Below, one piece after another: positions 44,977 through 58,400 of a stretch of DNA of 64,000 nt. The stretch's first letter is position 1, and every line of letters begins with the position of its first letter. The notes beneath the pieces are model-generated. The model did no database searches. It was not told where the DNA came from and saw only the letters and a list, made by a program, of their open reading frames with translations. Made by a program: the position numbers and the translations under genes. Source of the DNA: Sphaerolaimus hirsutus (Eukaryota; Nematoda; Chromadorea; Monhysterida; Sphaerolaimidae); NCBI GenBank assembly GCA_964036195.1, contig OZ038450.1:4776701-4840700 (forward strand), read 5' to 3'.

Positions 44977-45690
44977 ATGGCAGACACAGCGGTAGCCAGA
45001 GTTGCAATAATTACAGGTGAAATCATCGCTTTGAATGCAGCCATGAATAAAATTTAACCACAAGGTGACGGTAGAAATGGGCCACGCACCGGGCAAAATA
45101 TTATTTACCTATGACTTTGATTAACTTTATGACGGATTTTTATGCAGATTACTTCAAAAGTTAAAAAAATTCGACACTTGAAAGAAGGGAAAGTGAAGTA
45201 CGAAAATTATGAAAAATGGTCAAAATTGACTAGAACCTTCCGTAAATGAGATTTATGGGCCACACACAATTTCGACAATTTTGGACTTTTCGACTTTTCA
45301 AAGTCGATCACTCAAATTTTACTCTATTTCCCAGGCTCTAGCAGCGGCATCGGCGCGGCGACTGCGGTGGCGTTCAGTGCGGGCGGCGGCGCGGCGGGGG
45401 GGCTGGTGGCATAGAAAAATCGGGGGTGGCATTTTAAGGGGTCCACTAGATTTTCGTGTCATCCCGAAACCACATAGCGTCTACCCCAAACCTCAACATA
45501 CTCGGAATGCATAAAAATCGGCCAAAGCCAACGTACAACAGAATGGGACGACACGAAAGTCTGGTGGACCCCCCTCCCCATAAAATGCCACCCCCGATTT
45601 TTTCTATGGCTGGTGGTAACGGGCAGACACAAGGACAGACTCGGTGCAGTCGCGCAGAGATGCACAGAGCAAGGGCTGAGCAAGAACAAG
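44977..45690 (+). pseudogene. SDR4: first two exons, exon 2 split by a transposon; rest missing
   Basis: Exon 1 44977-45016 (MADTAVARVAIITG) and exon 2 45335-45690, which contains a 199-bp element plus 8-bp duplication. Without these 207 nt the exon is 149 nt, the family length, and reads GSSSGIGAATAVAF ... GGLVVTGR. With the element, TAG follows GGLVA directly. Exons 3-7 are not found. 217 nt after exon 2 the sequence enters an assembly gap, and beyond it lies unrelated satellite, so the gene may be truncated or misassembled. Closest to SDR1, with which it shares the insertion site. Confidence 0.82.
45410..45608. mobile_element. CATAGA-ended palindromic element inside SDR4 exon 2
   Basis: CATAGAAAAATCGGGGGTGG to CCACCCCCGATTTTTTCTATG (exact inverted ends apart from one base of run length), flanked by identical GCTGGTGG (45402-45409, 45609-45616). 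Roughly 80% like the copy in SDR1. Confidence 0.92.
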
Positions 45691-45723
45691 GTTGGATGGA
45701 GGATTGGACGTTTTTACTACTTA

Positions 45724-45907
45724 TAAACACCTTCCCGGTCACGTCCGGCACCCATTTTTTGATTTTACTTCTCACATCCTATACCCAGCTCTAGGGTGCC
45801 GCAGAGGCTGAAACTTGGGGGAGATATTGGCGCAACCCCCCTCTACCTCGCATGAATTAGGGGGGTCGCGGCGACCCCTCTCAGGGTGGGTCGCCCTAAG
45901 TGCAAAA
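45724..45907. mobile_element. Left arm of the 1.06-kb palindrome, cut by the gap
   Basis: AAACACCTTCCCGGTCACG through GGGTGGGTCGCCCTAAGTGC matches 22543-22725. The sequence stops at the base where the other copy enters a T run. The opposite arm does not appear after the gap. Confidence 0.88.
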
Positions 45908-46107
45908 NNNNNNNNNNNNNNNNNNNNNNNNNNNNNNNNNNNNNNNNNNNNNNNNNNNNNNNNNNNNNNNNNNNNNNNNNNNNNNNNNNNNNNNNNNNNN
46001 NNNNNNNNNNNNNNNNNNNNNNNNNNNNNNNNNNNNNNNNNNNNNNNNNNNNNNNNNNNNNNNNNNNNNNNNNNNNNNNNNNNNNNNNNNNNNNNNNNNN
46101 NNNNNNN
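45908..46107. other. Assembly gap, 200 N
   Basis: Exactly 200 undefined bases. Sequence left of it is a palindromic transposon arm in SDR4 intron 2; sequence right of it is unrelated. The true distance and even the adjacency are unknown. Confidence 0.99.
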
Positions 46108-46387
46108 TTTTTATTCACAGTCTATTTGTATGCATTTTCATAATGACAATTTAATTCAAGAGTTCGCATAAATTTCTTGTATGGGAAATCTGCTGAAATA
46201 TACGTTTAATCTGGTACTAAAAACGATATCTCCATGTCATTCTGATCATTTTAAGTGTTCATTGGTGCAAATAGGCAGAGAAATGGCCGAGATATGGAGT
46301 TTTGAAGTTGCATGCATGTGGTTATTTATGTGGATGGGAGGGAAAAGTTTGAAGCGCTAAAACTTTTGATCGGAAAAAGATATCGAT

Positions 46388-47290
46388 CTCATTTTTGTTT
46401 CATTGAGTTTCTCGATCAGGAGTATACGATAGCATGTTCAACAAGAAAAATTTTCCGTAAATTTTGCATTTTGAAATCCGGCCAAATCGATATATACACA
46501 ATATTGTATCGCTTATTTGACCTCAGAAATGAACTTTCCAAGCATTTGTCATCATTTTAAAAGTGAAATTACTAAAATCGGCCCAGAAATAGTTGAGTTA
46601 TTGATGTTCAAAGTTTGCATGTTCTGAGCTTCGCAAATGACCATCTTTTTATAGACCCACTCTATCTCCGGTCTGGGGCATTTGGTCTCATTTTTGTTTC
46701 ATTGAGTTTCTCGATCAGGAGTATACGATAGCATGTTCAACAAGAAAAAATTTCCGTAAATTTCGCATTTCGAAATCCGGCCAAATCGATATATACACAA
46801 TATTGTATCGCTTATTTGACCTCAGAAATGAACTTTCCAAGCATTTGTCATCATTTTAAAAGTGAAATTACTAAAATCGGCCCAGAAATAGTTGAGTTAT
46901 TGATGTTCAAAGTTTGCATGTTCTGAGCTTCGCAAATGACCATCTTTTTATAGACCCACTCTATCTCCGGTCTGGGGCATCTGGTCTCATTTTTGTTTCA
47001 TTGAGTTTCTCGATCAGGAGTATACGATAGCATGTTCAACAAGAAAAAATTTCCGTAAATTTCGCATTTCGAAATCCGGCCAAATCGATATATACACAAT
47101 ATTGTATCGCCTATTTGACCTCAGAAATGAACTCTCCAAGCATTTGTCATCATTTGAAAAGTGAAATTACTAAAATCGGCCCAGAAATAGTCGAGTTATT
47201 GATGTTCAAAGTTTGCATGTTCTGAGCTACACGCAAAAATTTCGCAAATGATCATCTTTTTATCAACCGACTCTATCTCCGGTCTGGGGC
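46388..47290. repeat. 299-bp tandem repeat, three copies
   Basis: CTCATTTTTGTTTCATTGAG starts at 46388, 46687 and 46986 (spacing 299 each). Units share TCGATATATACACAATATTG and CTCTATCTCCGGTCTGGGGC and are more than 95% alike by eye, so recently amplified. 46108-46387 is a related flank. Confidence 0.93.
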
Positions 47291-47352
47291 ATCATAGCGA
47301 AATTTCCTCGGACTTGTAACTAGCCCCGACCTGAAACCATATTATATTAAAA

Positions 47353-47650
47353 CTAGCAGTCCTCGCGCCGACCTTCGGTCGGTCCCATCGTTTCATCATT
47401 TTAATTTTTGAGCCCTGGGGGTACTATTCAAGGGTTATGGTAATTTAGTGTCAAAATGGAGTGCATATTTGAAATCAGTGGCATCAACTAAACCCAAATG
47501 CATTATTTTTGATTTGAACTTTTTTGCTCTGGGGGTTCTATTCAAGTATTATTGCAATGCAGTATCTGCAAGTATTATTGCAATGGAGTGCTTAATTGAA
47601 ATCAGTGTCATCAAATCTATGTGTGTGTTTAAAACCAAAAAGCTCACGCT
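47353..47650 (-). mobile_element. Helitron-like 3' end with 118-bp repeat unit
   Basis: On the minus strand: hairpin CCGACC-GAA-GGTCGG (47368-47382), 11 nt, CTAG (47353-47356), then T. The following interior (47395-47500) is one to two units of the array at 9117-11460 (GGTTATGGTAATTTAGTGTC, GGAGTGCATATTTGAAATC). It places the two loci in one family. Confidence 0.6.
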
Positions 47651-48238
47651 GCTATGATAAACTTGAGTGAATTTTTTTCCTTTTTGTCTCAGATAGTTGA
47701 AGGGTGTGAAACTTTTTTTACATGGATGTGTACATCTAACACTGTAATCTGCCTTGGAAACTATTGAATAAATAAAAGTCTGGGTTCAATGTGAGACATT
47801 TCTCACAATGCAGATGTAATGATATATTGCATTGTGCATTTAACTGTCAATACATTTAACTCTTCTGATGTAATACAAATAGTTTCTTTATTCAGGTGGG
47901 ATATGTAACCACAGTAAACTGTGTTATCAGTGAAGTGTATGCCATTTTCAAAGCAATGATACATTTCTTTTGTGCATCCAATATATATTAATGTCCATTT
48001 GAGAGACACACTTCATGTCTATTTGCTGTGGAGGCAGCGTCCACTTTTTGTTTGGCTTTAGCCATTTTTTTACTGATATACTTCTTTTGTGTGGCCAGTG
48101 GCCCATGCTTCCCCGAATGACACCCAGAAGGTGTCTTGCTGAACAATATATATGCTGGCGAGTAGATGGCGCCACTACACAAAAATGGCGCCATTTTGGA
48201 GTAGATGGCGCTGCCATTTTGGAGTAGATGGCACCACT

Positions 48239-48841
48239 TAGGGTGTCAAATTTCCGTTTTCCGTTTCCGTTTTTCGCAGGCAAATTTTTTCCGTTTTTCG
48301 TTCTGTTTTCCGGCTGCTGAAATTTTTTTTCCATTTTCCATTCCGTTTTCCGGCAACTTTTTTTTCCGTTTCCGTTTTTCCGGCTCATTTTCCGTTGTAG
48401 GCTAAATTTTCAGTTTTTCCGTCTTTTCCATTTTCTGCCTCAATTTCTAGTTTTTCCGCCTCATTTTACCTTTTTCTGGCTCAACTTTCTGTTTTCTGAT
48501 CAGCCAAACTGGTAGAAATTCATGCAGATTGTCAATGATGTGAAAAATTTTCTGTTTCCAGCAAAATTACTGCAAATTTTTTCTACTACCAGCAAAATTT
48601 AAGCAAATTTTATCCGTTCTCCAGCAAAATTTTAGCAAGTTTTTCCATTTCTGTGCAAATTTGATATTTCCGTTTCCGTTTTTCCAGCCTCTTTTTCTGT
48701 TTTCCAGCCGCTGAATTTTTTTTCCATTTCTGTTTCCGTTTTCCGCCAAGTGCAATTTTTTTCCGTTTTCCGTTCCGTTTTCCGGGCGCTGAAAATTTTT
48801 TTCCGTTTCTGTTTTCTGTAAAAAATTTTTTTGACACCCTA
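48239..48841. mobile_element. hAT-type MITE with TTTCCG-repeat interior
   Basis: TAGGGTGTCAAATTT at the left and AATTTTTTTGACACCCTA at the right. Flanks GCACCACT (48231-48238) and GCGCCACT (48842-48849) match 7 of 8. The interior is degenerate TTTCCGTTTTCCG pyrimidine repeat. It is inserted in a GGAGTAGATGGCGCCACT minisatellite (48150-48240, 48842-48930). Confidence 0.8.
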
Positions 48842-49429
48842 GCGCCACTCCATGTAAATGATGCTGTTTTGGAGTAGTTGGCGCCACTCCATGAAAATGG
48901 CACCGTTTTGGAGTAGATGGCACCACTCCATAAAATTGCACAATTTGAAATCATAACCCTTGAAGACCCATATAGTGGCAGTATCACATCAAACAGCACT
49001 ATATTTTGATTAAAAATATGCGACCCATAACTTGGATGTGGGCCAAGTTTATATGTGACCGGGTGAATTTCATCCTACAAATATCAGCTGGCATGGTGCC
49101 AACCCGTGCCAACGATATTTGCATATGCTATGTGTTAAATGACATATCCAAAACTCATTGAGAAATGTCTCTTAAACAAAATTGGTCCGCCATTAAGCGT
49201 TAAGGAGTGTATCATGCTTCTATGTACAACTCATATTTGTGACAATAGCATGATGTGATTGTTCACAAAAAATAATTAACTATAAATATGGATCACAGTT
49301 CAGTATCCATTTATCAAAGTTTTTCAATTTAATTTTTTACTTGCCATTTCACTTCTCATCTGACTTTTGCCAATTTTCTTTGCAATTCACGTCTCACTTC
49401 TCTTTTTACATGCCATTTGACTTGACTTT

Positions 49430-52400
49430 AGACTTTGACATTTGACTTGATATTTGATCACTTGACATTATACTTGACATTTGACTTGACATTTACCATT
49501 TGAAATTTGACTTGACATATGACTTGTTATTTGACTTAACATGAAATTTGTCACTTGACATTTGACATGACATTTATCAGTTGACAGAAAACTTGACATT
49601 TGACTTGACATTTGACATGACATTTATCACTTGACATTAAACTTGACATTTCAATTTATCACTTGACATTAAACTTGACATTTGACATGACATTTATCAC
49701 TTGACATTTAGCTTGAACTTTAACTTGACATTTCACTTGAAATTTATTACTTGACATTTCACTTGACATTTCAATTGAAAGTTATCACTATATATTCACC
49801 TTACATTTATCACTTGACATTTGACTTGACTTGACTTTAGACTTGACATTTACAACTTGACATTTGACTTGACACTTATAAGTTGACATTTGACTTGATA
49901 TTTGATCACTTGACATTTGACTTGACATTTACCACTTGAAATTTGACTTGACATATGACTTGTTATTTGACTTAACAAGAAATTTGTCACTTGACATTTG
50001 ACATGACATTTATCAGTTGACAGAAAACTTGACATTTGACTTGACATTTGACATGACATTTATCACTTGACATTAAACTTGACATTTCAATTTATCACTT
50101 GACATTAAACTTGACATTTGACATGACATTTATCACTTGACATTTAGCTTGAACTTTAACTTGACATTTCACTTGAAATTTATCACTTGGCATTTCACTT
50201 GACATTTCAATTGAAAGTTATCACTATATATTCACCTTACATTTATCACTTGACATTTGACTTGACTTGACTTTAGACTTGACATTTACAACTTGACATT
50301 TGACTTGACACTTATAAGTTGACATTTGACTTGATATTTGATCACTTGACATTTAGCTTGACATTTGACTTGACATTTACCACTTGAAATTTGACTTGAC
50401 ATATGACTTGTTATTTGACTTGACTTGAAATTTGTCACTTGACATTTGACATGACACTTATCAGTTGACATTTGACTTGAAAGTTATCACTTGATATTTG
50501 ACTTGATATTTTATCACTTGATGTTTTATAACTTGACATCTATCACTTGACGTTTATCACTTGATATTTATCACTTGACATTTAACAATTGACATTTATC
50601 AATTGACATTTGTCTTGACATTCATCACGTGACATTTAACTTGAAATTTCACTTGAAATTTATCACTTGACATTTATCAGTTGACATCTATCACTTGACA
50701 TTTTTCACTTGACATTTCACTTGAAATCTACCACTTGACATTTATCACTTGATATTTGACTTGATATTTTATCACTTAATATTTTATCACTTGACATCTA
50801 TCACTTGACATTTATCACTTGACATTTGGCCTGACATTTATTGCTTGACATTTATCACTTAACATTTGACTGGACTTGACTTTAGACGTGACATTTACAA
50901 CTTGACATTTGACTTGACACTTATAAGTTGACATTTGACTTGATATGTGATCACTTGACATTTAGCTTGACATTTGACTTGACATTTACCACTTGAAATT
51001 TGACTTGACATATGACTTGTTATTTGACTTGACTTGAAATTTGTCACTTGACATTTGACATGACATTTATCAGTTGACATTTGACTTGAAAGTTATCACT
51101 TAATATTTGACTTGATATTTTATCACTTGATGTTTTATAACTTGACATCTATCACTTGACGTTTATCACTTGATATTTATCACTTGACATTTATCAATTG
51201 ACATTTATCAATTGACATTTGTCTTGACATTCATCACTTGACATTTAACTTGACATTTCACTTGAAATTTATCACTTGACATTTATCAGTTGACATCTAT
51301 CACTTGACATTTTTCACTTGACATTTCACTTGAAATCTACCACTTGACATTTATCACTTGATATTTGACTTGATATTTTATCACTTAATATTTTATCACT
51401 TGACATCTATCACTTGACATTTATCACTTGACATTTGGCATGACATTTATTGCTTGACATTTATCACTTAACATTTGACTGGACTTGACTTTAGATGTGA
51501 CATTTACAACTTGACATTTGACTTGACACTTATAAGTTGACATTTGACTTGATATGTGATCACTTGACATTTAGCTTGACATTTGACCTGACATTTACCA
51601 CTTGAAATTTGACTTGACATATGACTTGTTATTTGTCTTGACTTGAAATTTGTCACTTGACATTTGACATGACATTTATCAGTTGACATTTGACTTGAAA
51701 GTTATCACTTGATATTTGACTTGATATTTTATCACTTGATGTTTTATAACTTGACATCTATCACTTGACGTTTATCACTTGATATTTATCACTTGACATT
51801 TATCAATTGACATTTATCAATTGACATTTGTCTTGACATTCATCACTTGACATTTAACTTGACATTTCACTTGAAATTTATCACTTGACATTTATCAGTT
51901 GACATCTATCACTTGACATTTTTCACTTGACATTTCACTTGAAATCTACCACTTGACATTTATCACTTGATATTTGACTTGATATTTTATCACTTAATAT
52001 TTTATCACTTGACATCTATCACTTGACATTTGGCCTGACATTTATTGCTCGACATTTATCACTTAACATTTGACTGGACTTGACTTTAGACGTGACATTT
52101 ACAACTTGACATTTGACTTGACACTTATAAGTTGACATTTGACTTGATATGTGATCACTTGACATTTAGCTTGACATTTGACCTGACATTTACCACTTGA
52201 AATTTGACTTGACATATGACTTGTTATTTGACTTGACTTGAAATTTGTCACTTGACATTTGACATGACATTTATCAGTTGACATTTGACTTGAAAGTTAT
52301 CACTTGATATTTGACTTGATATTTTATCACTTGATGTTTTATAACTTGACATCTATCACTTGACGTTTATCACTTGATATTTATCACTTGACATTTATCA

Positions 52401-55400
52401 ATTGACATTTATCAATTGACATTTGTCTTGACATTCATCACTTGACATTTAACTTGACATTTCACTTGAAATTTATCACTTGACATTTATCAGTTGACAT
52501 CTATCACTTGACATTTTTCACTTGACATTTCACTTGAAATCTACCACTTGACATTTATCACTTGATATTTGACTTGATATTTTATCACTTAATATTTTAT
52601 CACTTGACATCTATCACTTGACATTTATCACTTGACATTTGGCCTGACATTTATTGCTTGACATTTATCACTTAACATTTGACTGGACTTGACTTTAGAC
52701 GTGACATTTACAACTTGACATTTGACTTGACACTTATAAGTTGACATTTGACTTGATATTTGATCACTTGACATTTAGCTTGACATTTGACTTGACATTT
52801 ACCACTTGACATTAAACTTGACATTTCAATTTATCACTTGACATTAAACTTGACATTTGACATGACATTTATCACTTGACATTTAGCTTGAACTTTAACT
52901 TGACATTTCACTTGAAATTTATTACTTGACATTTCACTTGAAATTTATCACTTGGCATTTCACTTGACATTTCAATTGAAAGTTATCACTATATATTCAC
53001 CTTACATTTATCACTTGACATTTGACTTGACTTGACTTTAGACTTGACATTTACAACTTGATATTTGATCACTTGACATTTAGCTTGACATTTGACTTGA
53101 CATTTACCACTTGAAATTTGACTTGACATATGACTTATTTGACTTTACTTGAAATTTGTCACTTGACATTTGACACGACATTTATCAGTTGACATTTGAC
53201 TTGAGAGTTATCACTTGATATTTGACTTGATATTTTATCACTTGATGTTTTATAACTTGACATCTATCACTTGACGTTTATCACTTGATATTTATCACTT
53301 GACATTTATCAATTGACATTTATCAATTGACATTTGTCTTGACATTCATCACTTGACATTTAACTTGACATTTCACTTGAAATTTATCACTTGACATTTA
53401 TCAGTTGACATCTATCACTTGACATTTTTCACTTGACATTTCACTTGAAATCTACCACTTGACATTTATCACTTGATATTTGACTTGATATTTTATCACT
53501 TAATATTTTATCACTTGACATCTATCACTTGACATTGATCACTTGACATTTGGCCTGACATTTATTGCTTGACATTTATCACTTAACATTTGACTGGACT
53601 TGACTTTAGACGTGACATTTACAACTTGACATTTGACTTGACACTTATAAGTTGACATTTGACTTGATATTTGATCACTTGACATTTAGCTTGACATTTG
53701 ACTTGACATTTACCACTTGAAATTTGACTTGACATATGACTTGTTATTTGACTTGACTTGAAAGTTGTCACTTCACATTTGACATGACATTTATCAGTTG
53801 ACATTAAACTTGACATTTGACTTGACATTTGACATGACATTTATCACTTGACATTAAACTTGACATTTCAGTTGAAATTTATCAGTTGACATTTGACTTG
53901 AAAGTTATCACTTGATATTTGACTTGATATTTTATCACTTGTTGTTTTATAACTTGACATCTATCACTTGACGTTTATCACTTGATGTTTATCACTTGAC
54001 ATTTGTCTTGACATTCATCACTTGACATTAAACTTGACATTTCACTTGAAATTTATCACTTGACATTTATCACTTGACATCTATCACTTGACATTTTTCA
54101 CTTGACATTTCACTTGAAATCTACCACTTGACATTTATCACTTGATATTTGACTTGATATTTTATCACTTAATATTTTATCACTTGACATCTATCACTTG
54201 ACATTTATCACTTGGCATTTGACTTGACATTTCAATTGAAAGTTATCACAATATATTCACCTTACATTTATCACTTGACATTTGACTTGATTTGACTTTA
54301 GACTTGACATTTACAACTTGAAATTTGACTTGACACTTATAAGTTGACATTTACTTGATATTTGTTCACTTGACATTTAGCTTGACATTTGACTTGACAT
54401 TTACCACTTGAAATTTGACTTGACATATGACTTATTTGACTTTACTTGAAATTTGTCACTTGACATTTGACATGACATTTATCAGTTGACATTTGACTTG
54501 AAAGTTATCACTTGATATTTGACTTGATATTTTATCACTTGATGTTTTATAACTTGACATCTATCACTTGACGTTTATCACTTGATATTTATCACTTGAC
54601 ATTTATCAATTGACATTTATCAATTGACATTTGTCTTGACATTCATCACTTGACATTTAACTTGACATTTCACTTGAAATTTATCACTTGACATTTATCA
54701 GTTGACATCTATCACTAAATTTTTCACTTGACATTTCACTTGAAATCTACCACTTGACATTTATCACTTGATATTTGACTTGATATTTTATCACTTAATA
54801 TTTTATCACTTGACATCTATCACTTGACATTGATCACTTGACATTTGGCCTGACATTTATTGCTTGACATTTATCACTTAACATTTGACTGGACTTGACT
54901 TTAGACGTGACATTTACAACTTGACATTTGACTTGACACTTATAAGTTGACATTTGACTTGATATTTGATCACTTGACATTTAGCTTGACATTTGACTTG
55001 ACATTTACCACTTGAAATTTGACTTGACATATGACTTGTTATTTGACTTGACTTGAAAGTTGTCACTTCACATTTGACATGACATTTATCAGTTGACATT
55101 AAACTTGACATTTGACTTGACATTTGACATGACATTTATCACTTGACATTAAACTTGACATTTCAGTTGAAATTTATCAGTTGACATTTGACTTGAAAGT
55201 TATCACTTGATATTTGACTTGATATTTTATCACTTGTTGTTTTATAACTTGACATCTATCACTTGACGTTTATCACTTGATGTTTATCACTTGACATTTG
55301 TCTTGACATTCATCACTTGACATTAAACTTGACATTTCACTTGAAATTTATCACTTGACATTTATCACTTGACATCTATCACTTGACATTTTTCACTTGA

Positions 55401-58400
55401 CATTTCACTTGAAATCTACCACTTGACATTTATCACTTGATATTTGACTTGATATTTTATCACTTAATATTTTATCACTTGACATCTATCACTTGACATT
55501 TATCACTTGGCATTTGACTTGACATTTCAATTGAAAGTTATCACAATATATTCACCTTACATTTATCACTTGACATTTGACTTGATTTGACTTTAGACTT
55601 GACATTTACAACTTGAAATTTGACTTGACACTTATAAGTTGACATTTACTTGATATTTGTTCACTTGACATTTAGCTTGACATTTGACTTGACATTTACC
55701 ACTTGAAATTTGACTTGACATATGACTTATTTGACTTTACTTGAAATTTGTCACTTGACATTTGACATGACATTTATCAGTTGACATTTGACTTGAAAGT
55801 TATCACTTGATATTTGACTTGATATTTTATCACTTGATGTTTTATAACTTGACATCTATCACTTGACGTTTATCACTTGATATTTATCACTTGACATTTA
55901 TCAATTGACATTTATCAATTGACATTTGTCTTGACATTCATCACTTGACATTTAACTTGACATTTCACTTGAAATTTATCACTTGACATTTATCAGTTGA
56001 CATCTATCACTTGACATTTTTCACTTGACATTTCACTTGAAATCTACCACTTGACATTTATCACTTGATATTTGACTTGATATTTTATCACTTAATATTT
56101 TATCACTTGACATCTATCACTTGACATTGATCACTTGACATTTGGCCTGACATTTATTGCTTGACATTTATCACTTAACATTTGACTGGACTTGACTTTA
56201 GACGTGACATTTACAACTTGACATTTGACTTGACACTTATAAGTTGACATTTGACTTGATATTTGATCACTTGACATTTAGCTTGACATTTGACTTGACA
56301 TTTACCACTTGAAATTTGACTTGACATATGACTTGTTATTTGACTTGACTTGAAATTTGTCACTTCACATTTGACATGGCATTTATCAGTTGACATTAAA
56401 CTTGACATTTGACTTGACATTTGACATGACATTTATCACTTGACATTAAACTTGACATTTCAGTTGAAATTTATCAGTTGACATTTGACTTGAAAGTTAT
56501 CACTTGATATTTGACTTGATATTTTATCACGTGTTGTTTTATAACTTGACATCTATCACTTGACGTTTATCACTTGATGTTTATCACTTGACATTTGTCT
56601 TGACATTCATCACTTGACATTAAACTTGACATTTCACTTGAAATTTATCATTTGACATTTATCACTTGACATCTATCACTTGACATTTTTCACTTGACAT
56701 TTCACTTGAAATCTACCACTTGACATTTATCACTTGATATTTGACTTGATATTTTATCACTTAATATTTTATCACTTGACATCTATCACTTGACATTTAT
56801 CACTTGGCATTTGACTTGACATTTCAATTGAAAGTTATCACAATATATTCACCTTACATTTATCACTTGACATTTGACTTGATTTGACTTTAGACTTGAC
56901 ATTTACAACTTGAAATTTGACTTGACACTTATAAGTTGACATTTACTTGATATTTGATCACTTGACATTTAGCTTGACATTTGACTTGACATTTACCACT
57001 TGAAATTTGACTTGACATATGACTTATTTGACTTTACTTGAAATTTGTCACTTGACATTTGACATGACATTTATCAGTTGACATTTGACTTGAAAGTTAT
57101 CACTTGATATTTGACTTGATATTTTATCACTTGATGTTTTATAACTTGACATCTATCACTTGACGTTTATCACTTGATATTTATCACTTGACATTTATCA
57201 ATTGACATTTATCAATTGACATTTGTCTTGACATTCATCACTTGACATTTAACTTGACATTTCACTTGAAATTTATCACTTGACATTTATCAGTTGACAT
57301 CTATCACTTGACATTTTTCACTTGACATTTCACTTGAAATCTACCACTTGACATTTATCACTTGATATTTGACTTGATATTTTATCACTTAATATTTTAT
57401 CACTTGACATCTATCACTTGACATTGATCACTTGACATTTGGCCTGACATTTATTGCTTGACATTTATCACTTAACATTTGACTGGACTTGACTTTAGAC
57501 GTGACATTTACAACTTGACATTTGACTTGACACTTATAAGTTGACATTTGACTTGATATTTGATCACTTGACATTTAGCTTGACATTTGACTTGACATTT
57601 ACCACTTGAAATTTGACTTGACATATGACTTGTTATTTGACTTGACTTGAAATTTGTCACTTCACATTTGACATGACATTTATCAGTTGACATTAAACTT
57701 GACATTTGACTTGACATTTGACATGACATTTATCACTTGACATTAAACTTGACATTTCAGTTGAAATTTATCAGTTGACATTTGACTTGAAAGTTATCAC
57801 TTGATATTTGACTTGATATTTTATCACTTGTTGTTTTATAACTTGACATCTATCACTTGACATTTATCACTTGATGTTTATCACTTGACATTTGTCTTGA
57901 CATTCATCACTTGACATTAAACTTGACATTTCACTTGAAATTTATCACTTGACATTTATCACTTGACATCTATCACTTGACATTTTTCACTTGACATTTC
58001 ACTTGAAATCTACCACTTGACATTTATCACTTGATATTTGACTTGATATTTTATCACTTAATATTTTATCACTTGACATCTATCACTTGACATTTATCAC
58101 TTGGCATTTGACTTGACATTTCAATTGAAAGTTATCACAATATATTCACCTTACATTTATCACTTGACATTTGACTTGATTTGACTTTAGACTTGACATT
58201 TACAACTTGAAATTTGACTTGACACTATTAAGTTGACATTTAGCTTGACATTTGACTTGACATTTACCACTTGAAATTTGACTTGACATATGACTTATTT
58301 GACTTTACTTGAAATTTGTCACTTGACATTTGACATGACATTTATCAGTTGACATTTGACTTGAAAGTTATCACTTGATATTTGACTTGATATTTTATCA

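Noticed and set aside
45815-46171. Frames spanning the N run
   Set aside because: They consist almost wholly of undefined residues from the gap.
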